Counted from the stretch's first letter, positions 1 through 8,793 are shown. The stretch: 64,000 bases of DNA from Acetoanaerobium sticklandii (GCF_000196455.1 NC_014614.1:1286001-1350000), one strand, 5' to 3'. Numbers and translations are program-made. Notes: generated by a model from the sequence alone, not told the origin.

Positions 1-169
1 TTGATTAAAGGTAATATAAAATCAATTATTGTAGTATGCCAATTATCCTCAGTTCCTTTGTTCATATATTTCTAATCTATAATAATAATAGTTAGTGTAA
101 ATAAAATGAACATTGATTTACAACTTTTTAATTTTATAAATAAATGTGTAATATTAATAAACATATAAA

Positions 170-202
170 CAGCTTTGTGTTCAAAAAATGAACATAAAGC
201 TG
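170..202. repeat. Inverted repeat / hairpin, 13-bp arms with 7-nt loop
   Basis: The arms at 170-182 and 190-202 are reverse complements except for one position, which would be a G-U pair in RNA. The centre reads TGTTC-N7-GAACA. It may be the terminator of an upstream gene, best on the minus strand where U-rich sequence follows, or a binding site for a dimeric activator of the sigma-54 promoter about 240 bases downstream. The same TGTTCA/TGAACA words recur at about 59-64 and 107-112, which favours a protein-binding role, but this is inference. Confidence 0.5.
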
Positions 203-436
203 TATGAAAAAATTAAATTAAAGTTCTAAACTACTATATAACTCCTTAATCTATATTTTTATAATAAAAGTCATGCTTCAGTAATAGCAATATGCTTTTT
301 TAAACTATATAGAATAACGAGTAGGATTTAAAATAAAATAATAGTTTATAAATTAGCCATTTAAATTAGTAGATAAAGCCATGATTTCAAAGCAAGTAAA
401 TACACTATAAAAATTTTTATAATTTATGTTAAAAAA

Positions 437-454
437 TTGGCATTAAATTTGCTT
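437..454 (+). promoter_or_regulatory. Sigma-54 (RpoN) -24/-12 promoter for acd-etfBA
   Basis: TTGGCATTAAATTTGCTT matches the consensus TGGCACG-N4-TTGCW: GG at 439-440 and GC at 451-452 are separated by the required 10 bases. Transcription should start near 464, about 93 bases before the acyl-CoA dehydrogenase start codon. A promoter of this class needs an enhancer-binding activator; none is encoded in the window. Confidence 0.7.
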
Positions 455-556
455 TTATAATTTATTGCAAAACTAAAATATAAATAAGATGATTAATAAT
501 CAAGGAGACAAGGACTATTAATTGTTAAATTAATAATTAACAAAGGAGGAATAAAA

Positions 557-1696
557 ATGGAATTTGGTTTTTCAAAAGAGCATGCATTACTAAAACAAAT
601 GTATAGAGAGTTTGCAGAGAATGAAGTTAAACCTCTAGCTGCTGAAGTTGATGAAATGGAAAGATTTCCAGTTGAGACAGTAGAAAAAATGGTAAAAGCG
701 GGGTTTATGGGTATTCCTTTTCCTAAGAAATATGGTGGAGAAGGTGGAGATAATTTAGGTTATGCTATGGCTGTAGAAGAACTTTCTAGAGTTTGTGGAA
801 CTACTGGAGTTATTGTTTCAGCTCATACTTCACTTGGTGCTCATCCAATATTTGAGTTTGGAACTGAAGAGCAAAAAGAAAAATTCTTAGTTCCATTAGC
901 TAAAGGAGAAAAATTAGGAGCTTTTGGACTTACAGAGCCTAACGCTGGTACTGATGCTGCAGGGCAACAGACAACAGCTGTATTAGATGGTGATGAATAT
1001 GTACTAAACGGTTCTAAAATATTTATAACAAATGCTGGATATGCTCATACATATATTATTATGGCTATGACAGATAAAAAAGCTGGAACAAGAGGAATTT
1101 CTGCCTTTATAGTAGACGCAGATACACCTGGATTCTCTGTTGGACCTAAAGAAAAGAAATTAGGAATCAGAGGCTCAGCTACATGTGAGTTGATTTTTGA
1201 AAATTGCAGAATTCCTAAAGAAAATATATTAGGTAAAGAAGGCATTGGATTTAAAGTTGCCATGAAAACATTAGACGGTGGAAGAATAGGTATTGCGGCT
1301 CAAGCACTTGGAATTGCTCAAGGAGCTCTAGATGAAACAATTCATTATGTAAAAGAAAGAAAGCAGTTTGGAAGATCAATTGCTAATTTCCAAAACACAC
1401 AATTCCAGTTAGCTGATATGGCAGCAAAGATTGAATCTGCTAGACTATTAGTTTATAAAGCAGCATACAATAAAGATAAAGGACTTTCTTATTCATATGA
1501 AGCGGCTATGGCAAAATTAGTTGCTGCAGAAACGGCTATGGAAGTTACAACTAAGGCAGTTCAGCTTCATGGAGGGTATGGTTATACAAGAGAATATCCA
1601 GTTGAGAGAATGATGAGAGATGCAAAAATTACTGAAATTTATGAAGGAACTTCTGAAGTTCAAAGAATGGTAATTTCTGCGGCATTATTAAAATAA
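557..1696 (+). CDS. bcd: Short-chain acyl-CoA dehydrogenase (butyryl-CoA dehydrogenase type)
   Basis: A 379-residue FAD enzyme of the acyl-CoA dehydrogenase family, cytoplasmic, with the usual N-terminal helical, middle beta and C-terminal helical domains. Visible marks are the FGLTEPNAGTD flavin-contact segment near residue 122, the QFG/Q helix region near 275, and the C-terminal IYEGTSEVQ motif near 360, whose glutamate is the catalytic base in short-chain members. AAAGGAGG stands 8 bases before the ATG. It is directly followed by etfB and etfA, so it should form a Bcd-Etf complex, which in clostridia can couple crotonyl-CoA reduction by NADH to ferredoxin reduction. Genes for crotonase, hydroxyacyl-CoA dehydrogenase and thiolase are not adjacent, so the true substrate (butyryl, isovaleryl or propionyl/acryloyl-CoA) is open. 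Expression likely depends on the sigma-54 promoter upstream. Confidence 0.93.
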   Translation: MEFGFSKEHALLKQMYREFAENEVKPLAAEVDEMERFPVETVEKMVKAGFMGIPFPKKYGGEGGDNLGYAMAVEELSRVCGTTGVIVSAHTSLGAHPIFEFGTEEQKEKFLVPLAKGEKLGAFGLTEPNAGTDAAGQQTTAVLDGDEYVLNGSKIFITNAGYAHTYIIMAMTDKKAGTRGISAFIVDADTPGFSVGPKEKKLGIRGSATCELIFENCRIPKENILGKEGIGFKVAMKTLDGGRIGIAAQALGIAQGALDETIHYVKERKQFGRSIANFQNTQFQLADMAAKIESARLLVYKAAYNKDKGLSYSYEAAMAKLVAAETAMEVTTKAVQLHGGYGYTREYPVERMMRDAKITEIYEGTSEVQRMVISAALLK

Positions 1697-1713
1697 AAAG
1701 GAGGTTATTTCTA

Positions 1714-2496
1714 ATGAATATAGTTGTTTGTATAAAGCAAGTACCAGATACTACTGAAGTTAAATTAGATCCAAAAACTGGAACACTTATTCGTGAAGGA
1801 GTTCCATCAATTATAAACCCAGATGACAAGAGCGGACTTGAAGCAGCTCTACAATTAAAAGATAAGCACGGTGCTCATGTAACAGTAATAACTATGGGAC
1901 CTCTTCAAGCGGATGCAGCACTTAGAGAAGCTCTTGCTATGGGAGCTGACAGAGCTATACTTCTTACAGATAGAGCATTTGCTGGAGCAGATACCTGGGC
2001 AACATCATCAGCTATAGCTGGTGCACTTAAAAAAATAGATTTTGATTTAGTAATAGCAGGAAGACAAGCAATAGATGGAGATACAGCTCAAGTTGGACCA
2101 CAAATAGCTGAGCATTTACAATTACCTTCAGTAACTTACGTTGAAGACGTGCAGCTTGATACTGATTCAGTAATAGTAAAAAGAGCGTTTGAAGACGGTT
2201 ATCATAAAATTAAAGTAAAAACTCCTTGCCTTATAACTACTCTTAAAGAAATGAATGAATCAAGATATATGAGAGTTTCAGGAATCTATGATGCTTTTGC
2301 TGATGACAAGGTTGAAATTTGGACTGTAAATGATATTGAAGTCAATCCAGAAAACTTAGGTCTTAAGGGTTCTCCTACAAAGGTTAAGAAATCATTTACA
2401 AAAGGTGCTAAGACTGCAGGAAAAGTATTTGAAGTTGATTCAAAAGAAGCAGCTAAAATAATCATGGACAAATTAAAGGAAAAATATATTATTTAA
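1714..2496 (+). CDS. etfB: Electron transfer flavoprotein beta subunit
   Basis: 260 residues, the usual length of EtfB, beginning MNIVVCIKQVPDT, the family signature. The ALAMGADRAILLTD and VIAGRQAIDGDTAQVGPQIAE segments mark the nucleotide-binding core; the latter (about residues 117-137) is typical of clostridial Bcd-associated EtfB that bind a second flavin. It lies 17 bases after the dehydrogenase, with AAGGAGG in the gap, and 28 bases before etfA, so the three form one operon. The product pairs with EtfA to pass electrons between NADH, ferredoxin and the dehydrogenase flavin. Bifurcation itself is inferred from gene arrangement. Confidence 0.95.
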   Translation: MNIVVCIKQVPDTTEVKLDPKTGTLIREGVPSIINPDDKSGLEAALQLKDKHGAHVTVITMGPLQADAALREALAMGADRAILLTDRAFAGADTWATSSAIAGALKKIDFDLVIAGRQAIDGDTAQVGPQIAEHLQLPSVTYVEDVQLDTDSVIVKRAFEDGYHKIKVKTPCLITTLKEMNESRYMRVSGIYDAFADDKVEIWTVNDIEVNPENLGLKGSPTKVKKSFTKGAKTAGKVFEVDSKEAAKIIMDKLKEKYII

Positions 2497-2524
2497 TAAT
2501 AATTTATGTGAGGAGGTTGAAACA

Positions 2525-3535
2525 ATGAATTTAGCAGATTATAAAGGAGTTTTAGTTTATATAGAGCAAAGAGACGGAGAAATTCAAAAGGTATCATTAG
2601 AATTGCTTGGAAAAGGAAAAGAGTTAGCTGAAAAATTAGGTGAAAAGCTAAGTGCTGTGGTTTTAGGCCATAACATTAAGGCTCTTGCTAATGAATTAAT
2701 TTATCATGGAGCAGAAAAGGTTATAACAGTTGATCATGAAGTTCTAAAGAATTTTACAAATGAGCCATATACAAAAGCGCTTACTGCTGTAATTAATAAT
2801 GAAAAACCAGCTATTGTTTTAGTTGGAGCTACATCAATAGGTAGAGATATTGCACCTAGAGTATCTGCAAGAATACATACAGGACTTACTGCTGACTGTA
2901 CTTCTTTAGATATCGATGACGAGACAAGAAATTTAATGATGACAAGACCAGCATTTGGTGGAAATATTATGGCAACGATTATTTGTCCTGACCATAGACC
3001 GCAGATGTCAACTGTTAGACCTGGAGTTATGCTTAAGCTTGAAAGAAATACTTCAAATACAGGTGATGTAATTGATTTTGATGCTGGTTTAAATGCACAG
3101 GATTTAAATGTTGAAGTGCTTGAAATAGTTAAGGAAGATCATAAAAAAGTAAATATTGAAGATGCTAAAGTTTTAGTATCAGCAGGAAGAGGTATTGGTT
3201 CAAAAGAAAATATGAATCCTTTATATGATCTGGCTGATGAACTTAAAGGAGAGGTTTCTGGCTCTCGTGCTGTTATTGATAACGCATGGCTAGATAAGGA
3301 CAGACAAGTAGGTCAAACAGGTAAAACTGTAAGACCAGATTTATATTTTGCTTGTGGAATATCAGGAGCTATTCAGCACATTGCTGGTATGGAAGAGTCT
3401 GAGCTAATTATAGCAATTAATAAAAACCCAGATGCTCCAATATTTGAAGTTGCAGACTTAGGTATAGTAGGAGACGTATCAAAAGTACTTCCTCTTCTTA
3501 CTGAAGAACTTAAGAAGTCAAAAAAAGAGCAATAA
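2525..3535 (+). CDS. etfA: Electron transfer flavoprotein alpha subunit
   Basis: 336 residues. The N-terminal half resembles the EtfA/EtfB fold (VLVGATSIGRDIAPRVSAR near residue 100), and the C-terminal FAD domain carries GSRAVIDNAWL, RQVGQTGKTVRPDLYFACGISG and the final NKNPDAPIFEVADLGIVGD segment, all standard EtfA flavin-binding elements. GGAGG precedes the ATG. It closes the dehydrogenase-etfB-etfA operon and is followed by a strong terminator. No extra ferredoxin domain is fused at the N-terminus, unlike some Etf of lactate or caffeyl-CoA systems, which fits a butyryl-CoA type complex. Confidence 0.95.
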   Translation: MNLADYKGVLVYIEQRDGEIQKVSLELLGKGKELAEKLGEKLSAVVLGHNIKALANELIYHGAEKVITVDHEVLKNFTNEPYTKALTAVINNEKPAIVLVGATSIGRDIAPRVSARIHTGLTADCTSLDIDDETRNLMMTRPAFGGNIMATIICPDHRPQMSTVRPGVMLKLERNTSNTGDVIDFDAGLNAQDLNVEVLEIVKEDHKKVNIEDAKVLVSAGRGIGSKENMNPLYDLADELKGEVSGSRAVIDNAWLDKDRQVGQTGKTVRPDLYFACGISGAIQHIAGMEESELIIAINKNPDAPIFEVADLGIVGDVSKVLPLLTEELKKSKKEQ

Positions 3536-3562
3536 GTATAAACCATAATAATTTAAATTAAT

Positions 3563-3614
3563 AAGCCTTATTTCTAAGAATGTAATTCATTCTTGGGAAT
3601 AAGGCTTTTTTTAT
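3563..3614. terminator. Rho-independent terminator after etfA
   Basis: A 10-bp stem (3563-3572 with 3598-3607) encloses a second 7-bp stem (3576-3582 with 3588-3594) and is followed by seven T residues. It lies between convergent etfA and the chemoreceptor gene and probably serves both directions, though the T tract is better on the plus strand. Confidence 0.9.
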
Positions 3615-3660
3615 GATTATTAGATTTAAGTTAAATGAATAATATATTTGATATTTAGTT

Positions 3661-5691
3661 TTATATTGTAAATTTAGAGGCTTCTGATTCTAATGATTTA
3701 GCTATTTCTTCAACTTGTGATATTTGATTTGATATATTATCAAAGTTCTTAACTTGAGATACTATATCATTGCTTGCCTCTTCAACTGAAATAGCATTGT
3801 TTTGTGTAGTTTCTGATAGTTCATTCATAGCTTGCTGCATTTGCTCAGTTACTTCGAATTGCTTTCTTGATGATTCTGTTATTATAGCTATTTTTTCAGC
3901 CATATTTTTTATCTCGCTAAATATCTTTCCAAATTCTTGGTTAGTATCATGAACTTTTGCTACACTATCTTCAACTAAAGTATTTTCTTGAGACATAATT
4001 TTATCTGCTTGGCTTATGTCAACTTGGATTTCATCAATTAGAGAACTGATTTTTTGAGCTGACTGATTGCTATTTTCGGCTAATTTACCAACCTCGTTTG
4101 CTACTACTGCAAAACCTCTTCCATGCTCTCCGGCTCTGGCAGCTTCTATAGATGCATTAAGGGCTAATAAATTGGTCTGCTCTGAAATTGATGTAATTAT
4201 ATTTACTATTTCACTTATTTCTAAAGATGAAGCCTTTAATTTTTCGATAACCTTATAAACTTCGTTTGAAGATTCTTTAACCTTACCTATAGAAGAAACA
4301 ATTTCGACCATTTCTTTTTTACCATAGTCAACAGAATTTAACGCTGATTCTGTTGATTGTGAAGCCTGCTTAACTTGTTCAAATACAATCTGAGAAGTAT
4401 CAGTAATTTCATTAATTGATGCAGTTGCCTCTTCAACTATACTAGCATTATTTTGAAATCTACCAGACATATCGTTAAGCTGAGTAGAGATATTGTCAAT
4501 ACTTGCATTTGACAAATCCATCGCAGTAGCTAAAGACTCTGTAGCGCTCATAAGAGATTTTGAATCACTTACAACCTCTTTAATTATGCTTTGCTGATTA
4601 TCTAACATTTGATTTAATGTAGTTGCAATTTCTCCAATTTCATCATTAGATGTAACCTTTACTCTTGAAGTTAAATCACCAGAAGAAATAAGATGCATTG
4701 TTTCTACAAGCTTAGGGATTGGTTTTAAAGAGTTTTTAATTACACTATATAGTACAACGCCAATTACTAGTATACCTAATATAACCATAATTATACTTTG
4801 GTTTGTAGATTTGTTAACTTGTTTCATTGCAATGTTTTCATCGACGGTAACACCAAGCGACCAACCATTGGCGTTCAAAGGAGAATATGATATGATATGA
4901 TTTTTCTCATCATAATCATAAGTTCCTATACCTGTATTACCAGATATCATTTGCTTGCCAATTTCACCTAGGTTACCACTTATTTCTGTTATATTTTCAT
5001 TTAGTATTTTTTCTTCATTAGGGTGATATAATACTAACCCTTGTGTATCAACTAAAAATGCATAGCCTTCGTTTTTAATTGTGTGTTGACTAATTATAGA
5101 AGGTAATTGATCTATAGCTAGGTCTATTCCAAAAGCACCAAGTAGCTCACCATTGTCATACACTGGAGTTGCAATAGTAACAACCATTTTATCTGTGATT
5201 GCATCTACATAAGCATCTGTATATATGAGTTTGTTAGCTTCCTTCATTTGCTTAAACCATCCGCGATCCTTAAGCGAAAAATCATCCATTCCTACCCAGC
5301 CATCTTGAACCAAAATAGTATTTGCTTTTATAGGACCAACATAAATAGACAGTATATTTTCATCTAAACTTTTTATTATGTTCAGCTCGTTTAGAACATC
5401 AGCGTAGCCAGGATATGTAGATAACAGATCCCTGTCTTCGGCTATTTTCATAAATTCCTTAAATGTACTATTGGTAGCTCCTTGGATAACTAAAGCACCA
5501 CTTTTTTCAAAAAATTGATTTATTGAAGAAGAAATTAAAGAAGATTCCGAAATTAAGTTTTGCTCAACTGTTTTTTTAGAAAAATTGATATTTGAGCTAA
5601 TATTTAAATAAAAAGTTACAGAAAAAACTAAAATTACTAAAGATAGACTGCTTATTAATACCTTGTTGACCAGACTTCGATTTTTTGCCAC
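3661..5691 (-). CDS. Methyl-accepting chemotaxis protein with extracellular Cache sensor
   Basis: A transmembrane chemoreceptor of 676 residues. A first membrane helix (about residues 10-28) is followed by a roughly 270-residue extracellular double-Cache-like sensor domain (GAFGIDLAIDQ near 190), a second membrane helix near 300-320, a HAMP linker (LTSRVKVTSNDEIGEIATTLNQML) and a long cytoplasmic coiled coil. The signalling tip NLLALNASIEAARAGEHGRG that contacts CheA and CheW is intact. The longest frame starts at ATG 5709, but that ATG lies inside the GAGGGGG ribosome site; GTG at 5691 sits 9 bases behind it and is preferred. The ligand cannot be read from sequence. It is a lone receptor: no other che genes are nearby. 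It is divergent from ktrB. Confidence 0.93.
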   Translation of the reverse strand: MAKNRSLVNKVLISSLSLVILVFSVTFYLNISSNINFSKKTVEQNLISESSLISSSINQFFEKSGALVIQGATNSTFKEFMKIAEDRDLLSTYPGYADVLNELNIIKSLDENILSIYVGPIKANTILVQDGWVGMDDFSLKDRGWFKQMKEANKLIYTDAYVDAITDKMVVTIATPVYDNGELLGAFGIDLAIDQLPSIISQHTIKNEGYAFLVDTQGLVLYHPNEEKILNENITEISGNLGEIGKQMISGNTGIGTYDYDEKNHIISYSPLNANGWSLGVTVDENIAMKQVNKSTNQSIIMVILGILVIGVVLYSVIKNSLKPIPKLVETMHLISSGDLTSRVKVTSNDEIGEIATTLNQMLDNQQSIIKEVVSDSKSLMSATESLATAMDLSNASIDNISTQLNDMSGRFQNNASIVEEATASINEITDTSQIVFEQVKQASQSTESALNSVDYGKKEMVEIVSSIGKVKESSNEVYKVIEKLKASSLEISEIVNIITSISEQTNLLALNASIEAARAGEHGRGFAVVANEVGKLAENSNQSAQKISSLIDEIQVDISQADKIMSQENTLVEDSVAKVHDTNQEFGKIFSEIKNMAEKIAIITESSRKQFEVTEQMQQAMNELSETTQNNAISVEEASNDIVSQVKNFDNISNQISQVEEIAKSLESEASKFTI

Positions 5692-5736
5692 AATGAAAAA
5701 CCCCCTCAAATGTAAAAAAAATTAAACTGCAAGTTC

Positions 5737-5745
5737 ATTTTAACA
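5737..5745 (-). promoter_or_regulatory. Possible extended -10 promoter for the chemoreceptor gene
   Basis: On the minus strand the sequence reads TGTTAAAAT, an extended -10 element about 46 bases before the GTG start. No good -35 is seen. No sigma-28 (motility) promoter was recognised. Confidence 0.35.
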
Positions 5746-5914
5746 TATTGCTAATTTTCAGACTATAAAGTATTTCTATAAAAAAATAATTATATAGATA
5801 AAAATAATAATACAGATTAATAATGAAATTATTATGAAAAGAAAGAGTATTCTACAGATTATTTAGATTAATATTTAAGTTCTTCAAAAAATAAAAATAC
5901 TTTCAAAGCATGAT

Positions 5915-5942
5915 TGAAATATATATTGTTTGAGTTATAATA
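5915..5942 (+). promoter_or_regulatory. Sigma-A-type promoter for ktrB-ktrA-rRNA methyltransferase
   Basis: TTGAAA (5915-5920), 16-base spacer, TATAAT (5937-5942), 30 bases before the ktrB ATG. Confidence 0.65.
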
Positions 5943-5971
5943 TAATGTGTTAACAAAAAAAGGAGAACGAT

Positions 5972-7324
5972 ATGATTAGGATACCAAAAGATAAGCATAA
6001 ATATGAATTTTCTGCATCGCAGATTATTGTTATAGGTTTTGCAATTGTAATTCTTATTGGAGGAATTCTACTGAATTTACCTATGGCTTCTATAAATAAT
6101 GAGAATGTAGGATTTTTAAATTCTATATTTACTGCTACATCGGCAGTTTGTGTGACTGGCCTCGTAGTGGTTGACACGGGAACTTACTGGACAACCTTTG
6201 GAAAAATAGTAATAATGCTTTTGATCCAAATTGGGGGTTTAGGTTTCATGTCAGTTGCAACTCTTGGAGCTATGCTACTTGGTAAAAAAATATCTTTACG
6301 AGAAAGACTTATAATAAAAGAATCATTGAATCAAAGTACATTATCAGGGGTAGTTAAACTTACTAGACAAATGCTATATGGTACTTTTTTTATAGAGTTT
6401 ATAGGGGCACTTATGCTCTCATTAAAGTTTGTTCCTATATACGGATTTAAAAAAGGTATTTTTTATTCAGTATTCCATTCAGTATCTGCATTTTGTAATG
6501 CTGGATTTGATTTAATTGGCGGAGGAAGGTCTCTAATTCCTTTTGTAGATAGTGGTGTTGTTAACATCACTATAATGTTACTTATTATTTTAGGTGGGCT
6601 TGGTTTTACCGTAATTTTTGATGTAGTAGCTAAAAGAAGTTTCAGAAAACTTAACTTACATTCAAAAATAGTTATTACATTAAGTTTTGTTTTAATTGCT
6701 ATATCGTTTGTTTTATTTTTTATAATGGAGAGTTCAAATCCAGATACTATGGAAAATCTATCTATTAAGGGAAAAGTACTAGCATCATTATTTCAGTCAG
6801 TAACACCAAGAACAGCGGGCTTTAATACAATTAATTTAGGTGGTATGGAAAACAGCTCAAAGTTATTAACAATTATACTTATGTTTATCGGAGGCTCTCC
6901 AGCCTCAACAGCAGGTGGAATAAAAACGTCAACACTTGCAATTTTGATTCTTGCAGTAAGAACTCTAATTGTGGGTAAAGAAAATGTTGAGATATTTGGT
7001 AGAAGAATTTCTTATAGAGCGGTAAACAAATCTTTGGCTGTAGTTTTCATAGGAATATTTGTAGTTATAAGTGGCACTATGATATTATCACTTACTGAAC
7101 CAGCGCAGGACTTTTTAACTATAATGTTTGAAACTGTTTCAGCTTTTGGAACAGTTGGGTTGTCATTAGGGATGACATCTTCATTAAGCAATATAGGTAA
7201 AATATTGGTAATATTTACTATGTTTATTGGCAGGGTAGGATCTTTGACAATATTGCTAGCACTAGCAAGTAATGAAAAGAAATCATTATATAATTATCCA
7301 GAAGAAAAAGTGATTGTCGGTTAG
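5972..7324 (+). CDS. ktrB: Potassium uptake channel subunit, KtrB/TrkH family
   Basis: A 450-residue integral membrane protein built from four M1-P-M2 repeats. The four pore loops can be seen: TSAVCVTGLVVVDT (about 50-63), HSVSAFCNAGFDL (about 169-181), SVTPRTAGFNTI (about 280-291) and FETVSAFGTVGLSLG (about 388-402); each has the central glycine of the selectivity filter. The length is that of KtrB, shorter than TrkH. The ATG is preceded by AAAGGAG. It is followed after 11 bases by ktrA, the cytoplasmic regulatory ring, so together they make a K+ (often Na+-coupled) uptake system. No c-di-AMP riboswitch was recognised upstream. Confidence 0.94.
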   Translation: MIRIPKDKHKYEFSASQIIVIGFAIVILIGGILLNLPMASINNENVGFLNSIFTATSAVCVTGLVVVDTGTYWTTFGKIVIMLLIQIGGLGFMSVATLGAMLLGKKISLRERLIIKESLNQSTLSGVVKLTRQMLYGTFFIEFIGALMLSLKFVPIYGFKKGIFYSVFHSVSAFCNAGFDLIGGGRSLIPFVDSGVVNITIMLLIILGGLGFTVIFDVVAKRSFRKLNLHSKIVITLSFVLIAISFVLFFIMESSNPDTMENLSIKGKVLASLFQSVTPRTAGFNTINLGGMENSSKLLTIILMFIGGSPASTAGGIKTSTLAILILAVRTLIVGKENVEIFGRRISYRAVNKSLAVVFIGIFVVISGTMILSLTEPAQDFLTIMFETVSAFGTVGLSLGMTSSLSNIGKILVIFTMFIGRVGSLTILLALASNEKKSLYNYPEEKVIVG

Positions 7325-7335
7325 GAGATATTAAT

Positions 7336-7986
7336 ATGAAAAACTATGTTGTAATTGGATGCGGTAGATTTGGTTCGTCGGTTGCAAAAACCTTATATAG
7401 TTTAGGCCATGAGGTTTTGGCGATAGATAAAAATGAAGAAAAAGTTCAAAATATAGCTGAGCAAGTAACTCATGCTGTAGAAGCTGATTGTACTGACGAA
7501 AATGTGCTTAGATCTTTAGGTATTAGAAATTTTGATGTTGCAGTAATAAGTATAGGTTCTGATATTCAGTCCTCCATAATGGCTACCTTGATAGCTAAAG
7601 AGCTGGGTGTTCATTATGTACTTTGTAAAGCTCAAAACGAGCTTCAAGCAAAAGTATTATATAAAATAGGGGCGGATAGAGTTGTTTTTCCAGAAAGAGA
7701 TATGGGTATAAGAGTAGCTCACAATTTAGTATCTCAAAATGTTTTGGAATACATTGAACTTGACCCACATTATTCTATTGCTGAAATAGTAGCTCCTTCA
7801 AAATGGATAGGAAAAACAATAGGGACTTTAGATTTAAGAGCTAATTACGGAATAAATGTTATGGCAGTAAAGCATGGAATGCAGATTAATATTTCTCCGG
7901 AGGCTGATGATGTATTGAAACCTGGGGACATCTTAGTTGTAATAGGAAAAAATGAACAAATTAATAAAGTCGAAGAAAGAGGCTAA
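7336..7986 (+). CDS. ktrA: Potassium channel regulatory subunit KtrA (RCK domains)
   Basis: 216 residues: an N-terminal RCK_N Rossmann domain with GCGRFGSSVA (8-17) and the acidic AIDKN that ends strand 2, which bind ATP/ADP or NAD, then an RCK_C domain (about 135-215) that in KtrA proteins can bind c-di-AMP. It forms the cytoplasmic gating ring of KtrB. GGAG is 7 bases before the ATG. The stop codon lies one base before the next gene's ATG, so the downstream rRNA methyltransferase is translationally coupled. Confidence 0.94.
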   Translation: MKNYVVIGCGRFGSSVAKTLYSLGHEVLAIDKNEEKVQNIAEQVTHAVEADCTDENVLRSLGIRNFDVAVISIGSDIQSSIMATLIAKELGVHYVLCKAQNELQAKVLYKIGADRVVFPERDMGIRVAHNLVSQNVLEYIELDPHYSIAEIVAPSKWIGKTIGTLDLRANYGINVMAVKHGMQINISPEADDVLKPGDILVVIGKNEQINKVEERG

Positions 7987-7987
7987 T

Positions 7988-8773
7988 ATGAAAAGTATTG
8001 AATCTTTTGATAATCCTAAATACAAACTAGCTATGTCGCTTATGCAAAGTAAATATAGAAAAAAAAATCAGATGTTTTTAGCTGAAGGCTTAAGAAATGT
8101 TGAACTCGCTATTGAGAATCCTAAGACAATTTATCTCATATTTATTCAAGAAGATAGGATAAATGAACCTAGATATTCTAATATAATAAAAAATACGGGA
8201 GATAAATCATTTGTTGTTCCAAGTAAATTAATGGAGACGATTAGCGATACCGTTACCTCGCAAGGAATAGTTGCCATATGCAATTTTGAAAGCTTTATGA
8301 TTGACGATATTGATTTTAATAACGATATACTTATATTAGATAAAATTCAAGACCCCGGCAATCTTGGAACTATTTTAAGAACAGCAGATGCCGCAGGGAT
8401 TAGTACTGTAATATGCACAAAAGGGACAACGGATATATATTCTTCAAAGGTAGTTAGATCTGCTATGGGCTCACTTATGCATTTAAAAATTCTGTTCATT
8501 GATGACTATGAAAGCCTAAATATTCTTAAAAAAAATGATTATAAAATTATTTCGTCATCATTAGAGAATGCATTAGATTATAATGTACTTAGCACCATAC
8601 AGTCTAAAGTCGCTATAGTGCTTGGAAATGAAGCTAATGGCATAGATGATAAACTATTAAACCTCTCTGACATAAAGGTTAAAATTCCTTTATATGGAGC
8701 AGCTGAATCTCTCAATGTAGGAATAGCTGGAGGAATTTTAATGTACAAACTTAAAGAAAGAACGTTGTTTTAG
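7988..8773 (+). CDS. TrmH/SpoU-family RNA 2'-O-methyltransferase
   Basis: A 261-residue SPOUT methyltransferase. The N-terminal substrate-binding domain (SKYRKKNQMFLAEGLRNVE) is followed by the knot-forming catalytic domain with LILDKIQDPGNLGTILRTADAAG (about residues 110-135), VLGNEANGID (about 209-218) and the C-terminal IPLYGAAESLNVGIAGGIL, the three SpoU motifs. It should methylate a 23S rRNA or tRNA ribose; the exact nucleotide cannot be told. The open frame extends upstream to 7952, inside ktrA, but the ATG at 7988 has GAAAGAGG before it and aligns with the family start. The pairing with ktrAB is probably only co-transcription. In many clostridia this gene precedes pheS, as here. Confidence 0.9.
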   Translation: MKSIESFDNPKYKLAMSLMQSKYRKKNQMFLAEGLRNVELAIENPKTIYLIFIQEDRINEPRYSNIIKNTGDKSFVVPSKLMETISDTVTSQGIVAICNFESFMIDDIDFNNDILILDKIQDPGNLGTILRTADAAGISTVICTKGTTDIYSSKVVRSAMGSLMHLKILFIDDYESLNILKKNDYKIISSSLENALDYNVLSTIQSKVAIVLGNEANGIDDKLLNLSDIKVKIPLYGAAESLNVGIAGGILMYKLKERTLF

Positions 8774-8793
8774 ATTAATAATTATGATAATAT
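8765..8793 (+). promoter_or_regulatory. Promoter for the pheST T-box transcript
   Basis: TTGTTT (8765-8770), 17-base spacer, TAATAT (8788-8793). It overlaps the end of the preceding methyltransferase gene. Transcription would begin near 8800, at the start of the T-box leader. Confidence 0.5.

Larger units (their letters stand above)
1..556. other. Gene-free leader region upstream of the acyl-CoA dehydrogenase operon
   Basis: Very AT-rich, with no convincing complete gene on either strand. One frame is open from the left edge to a TAA at 73-75 (about 24 hydrophobic residues); it could be the tail of a gene outside the window but is too short to judge. The region contains a long hairpin/inverted repeat at 170-202, repeated TGTTCA/TGAACA words near 59, 107, 179 and 189, a sigma-54-type promoter at 437-454, and a short AT-rich inverted repeat (522-543) just before the ribosome binding site. 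These are listed separately. Confidence 0.6.

Noticed and set aside
1..75. Open frame from the left edge as a gene fragment
   Set aside because: Only 24 codons, no recognisable motif, and AT-rich sequence gives such frames by chance.
5710..5971. Possible c-di-AMP (ydaO-type) riboswitch before ktrB
   Set aside because: The 262-base divergent region is too AT-rich and lacks the conserved riboswitch core; only simple promoters were found.
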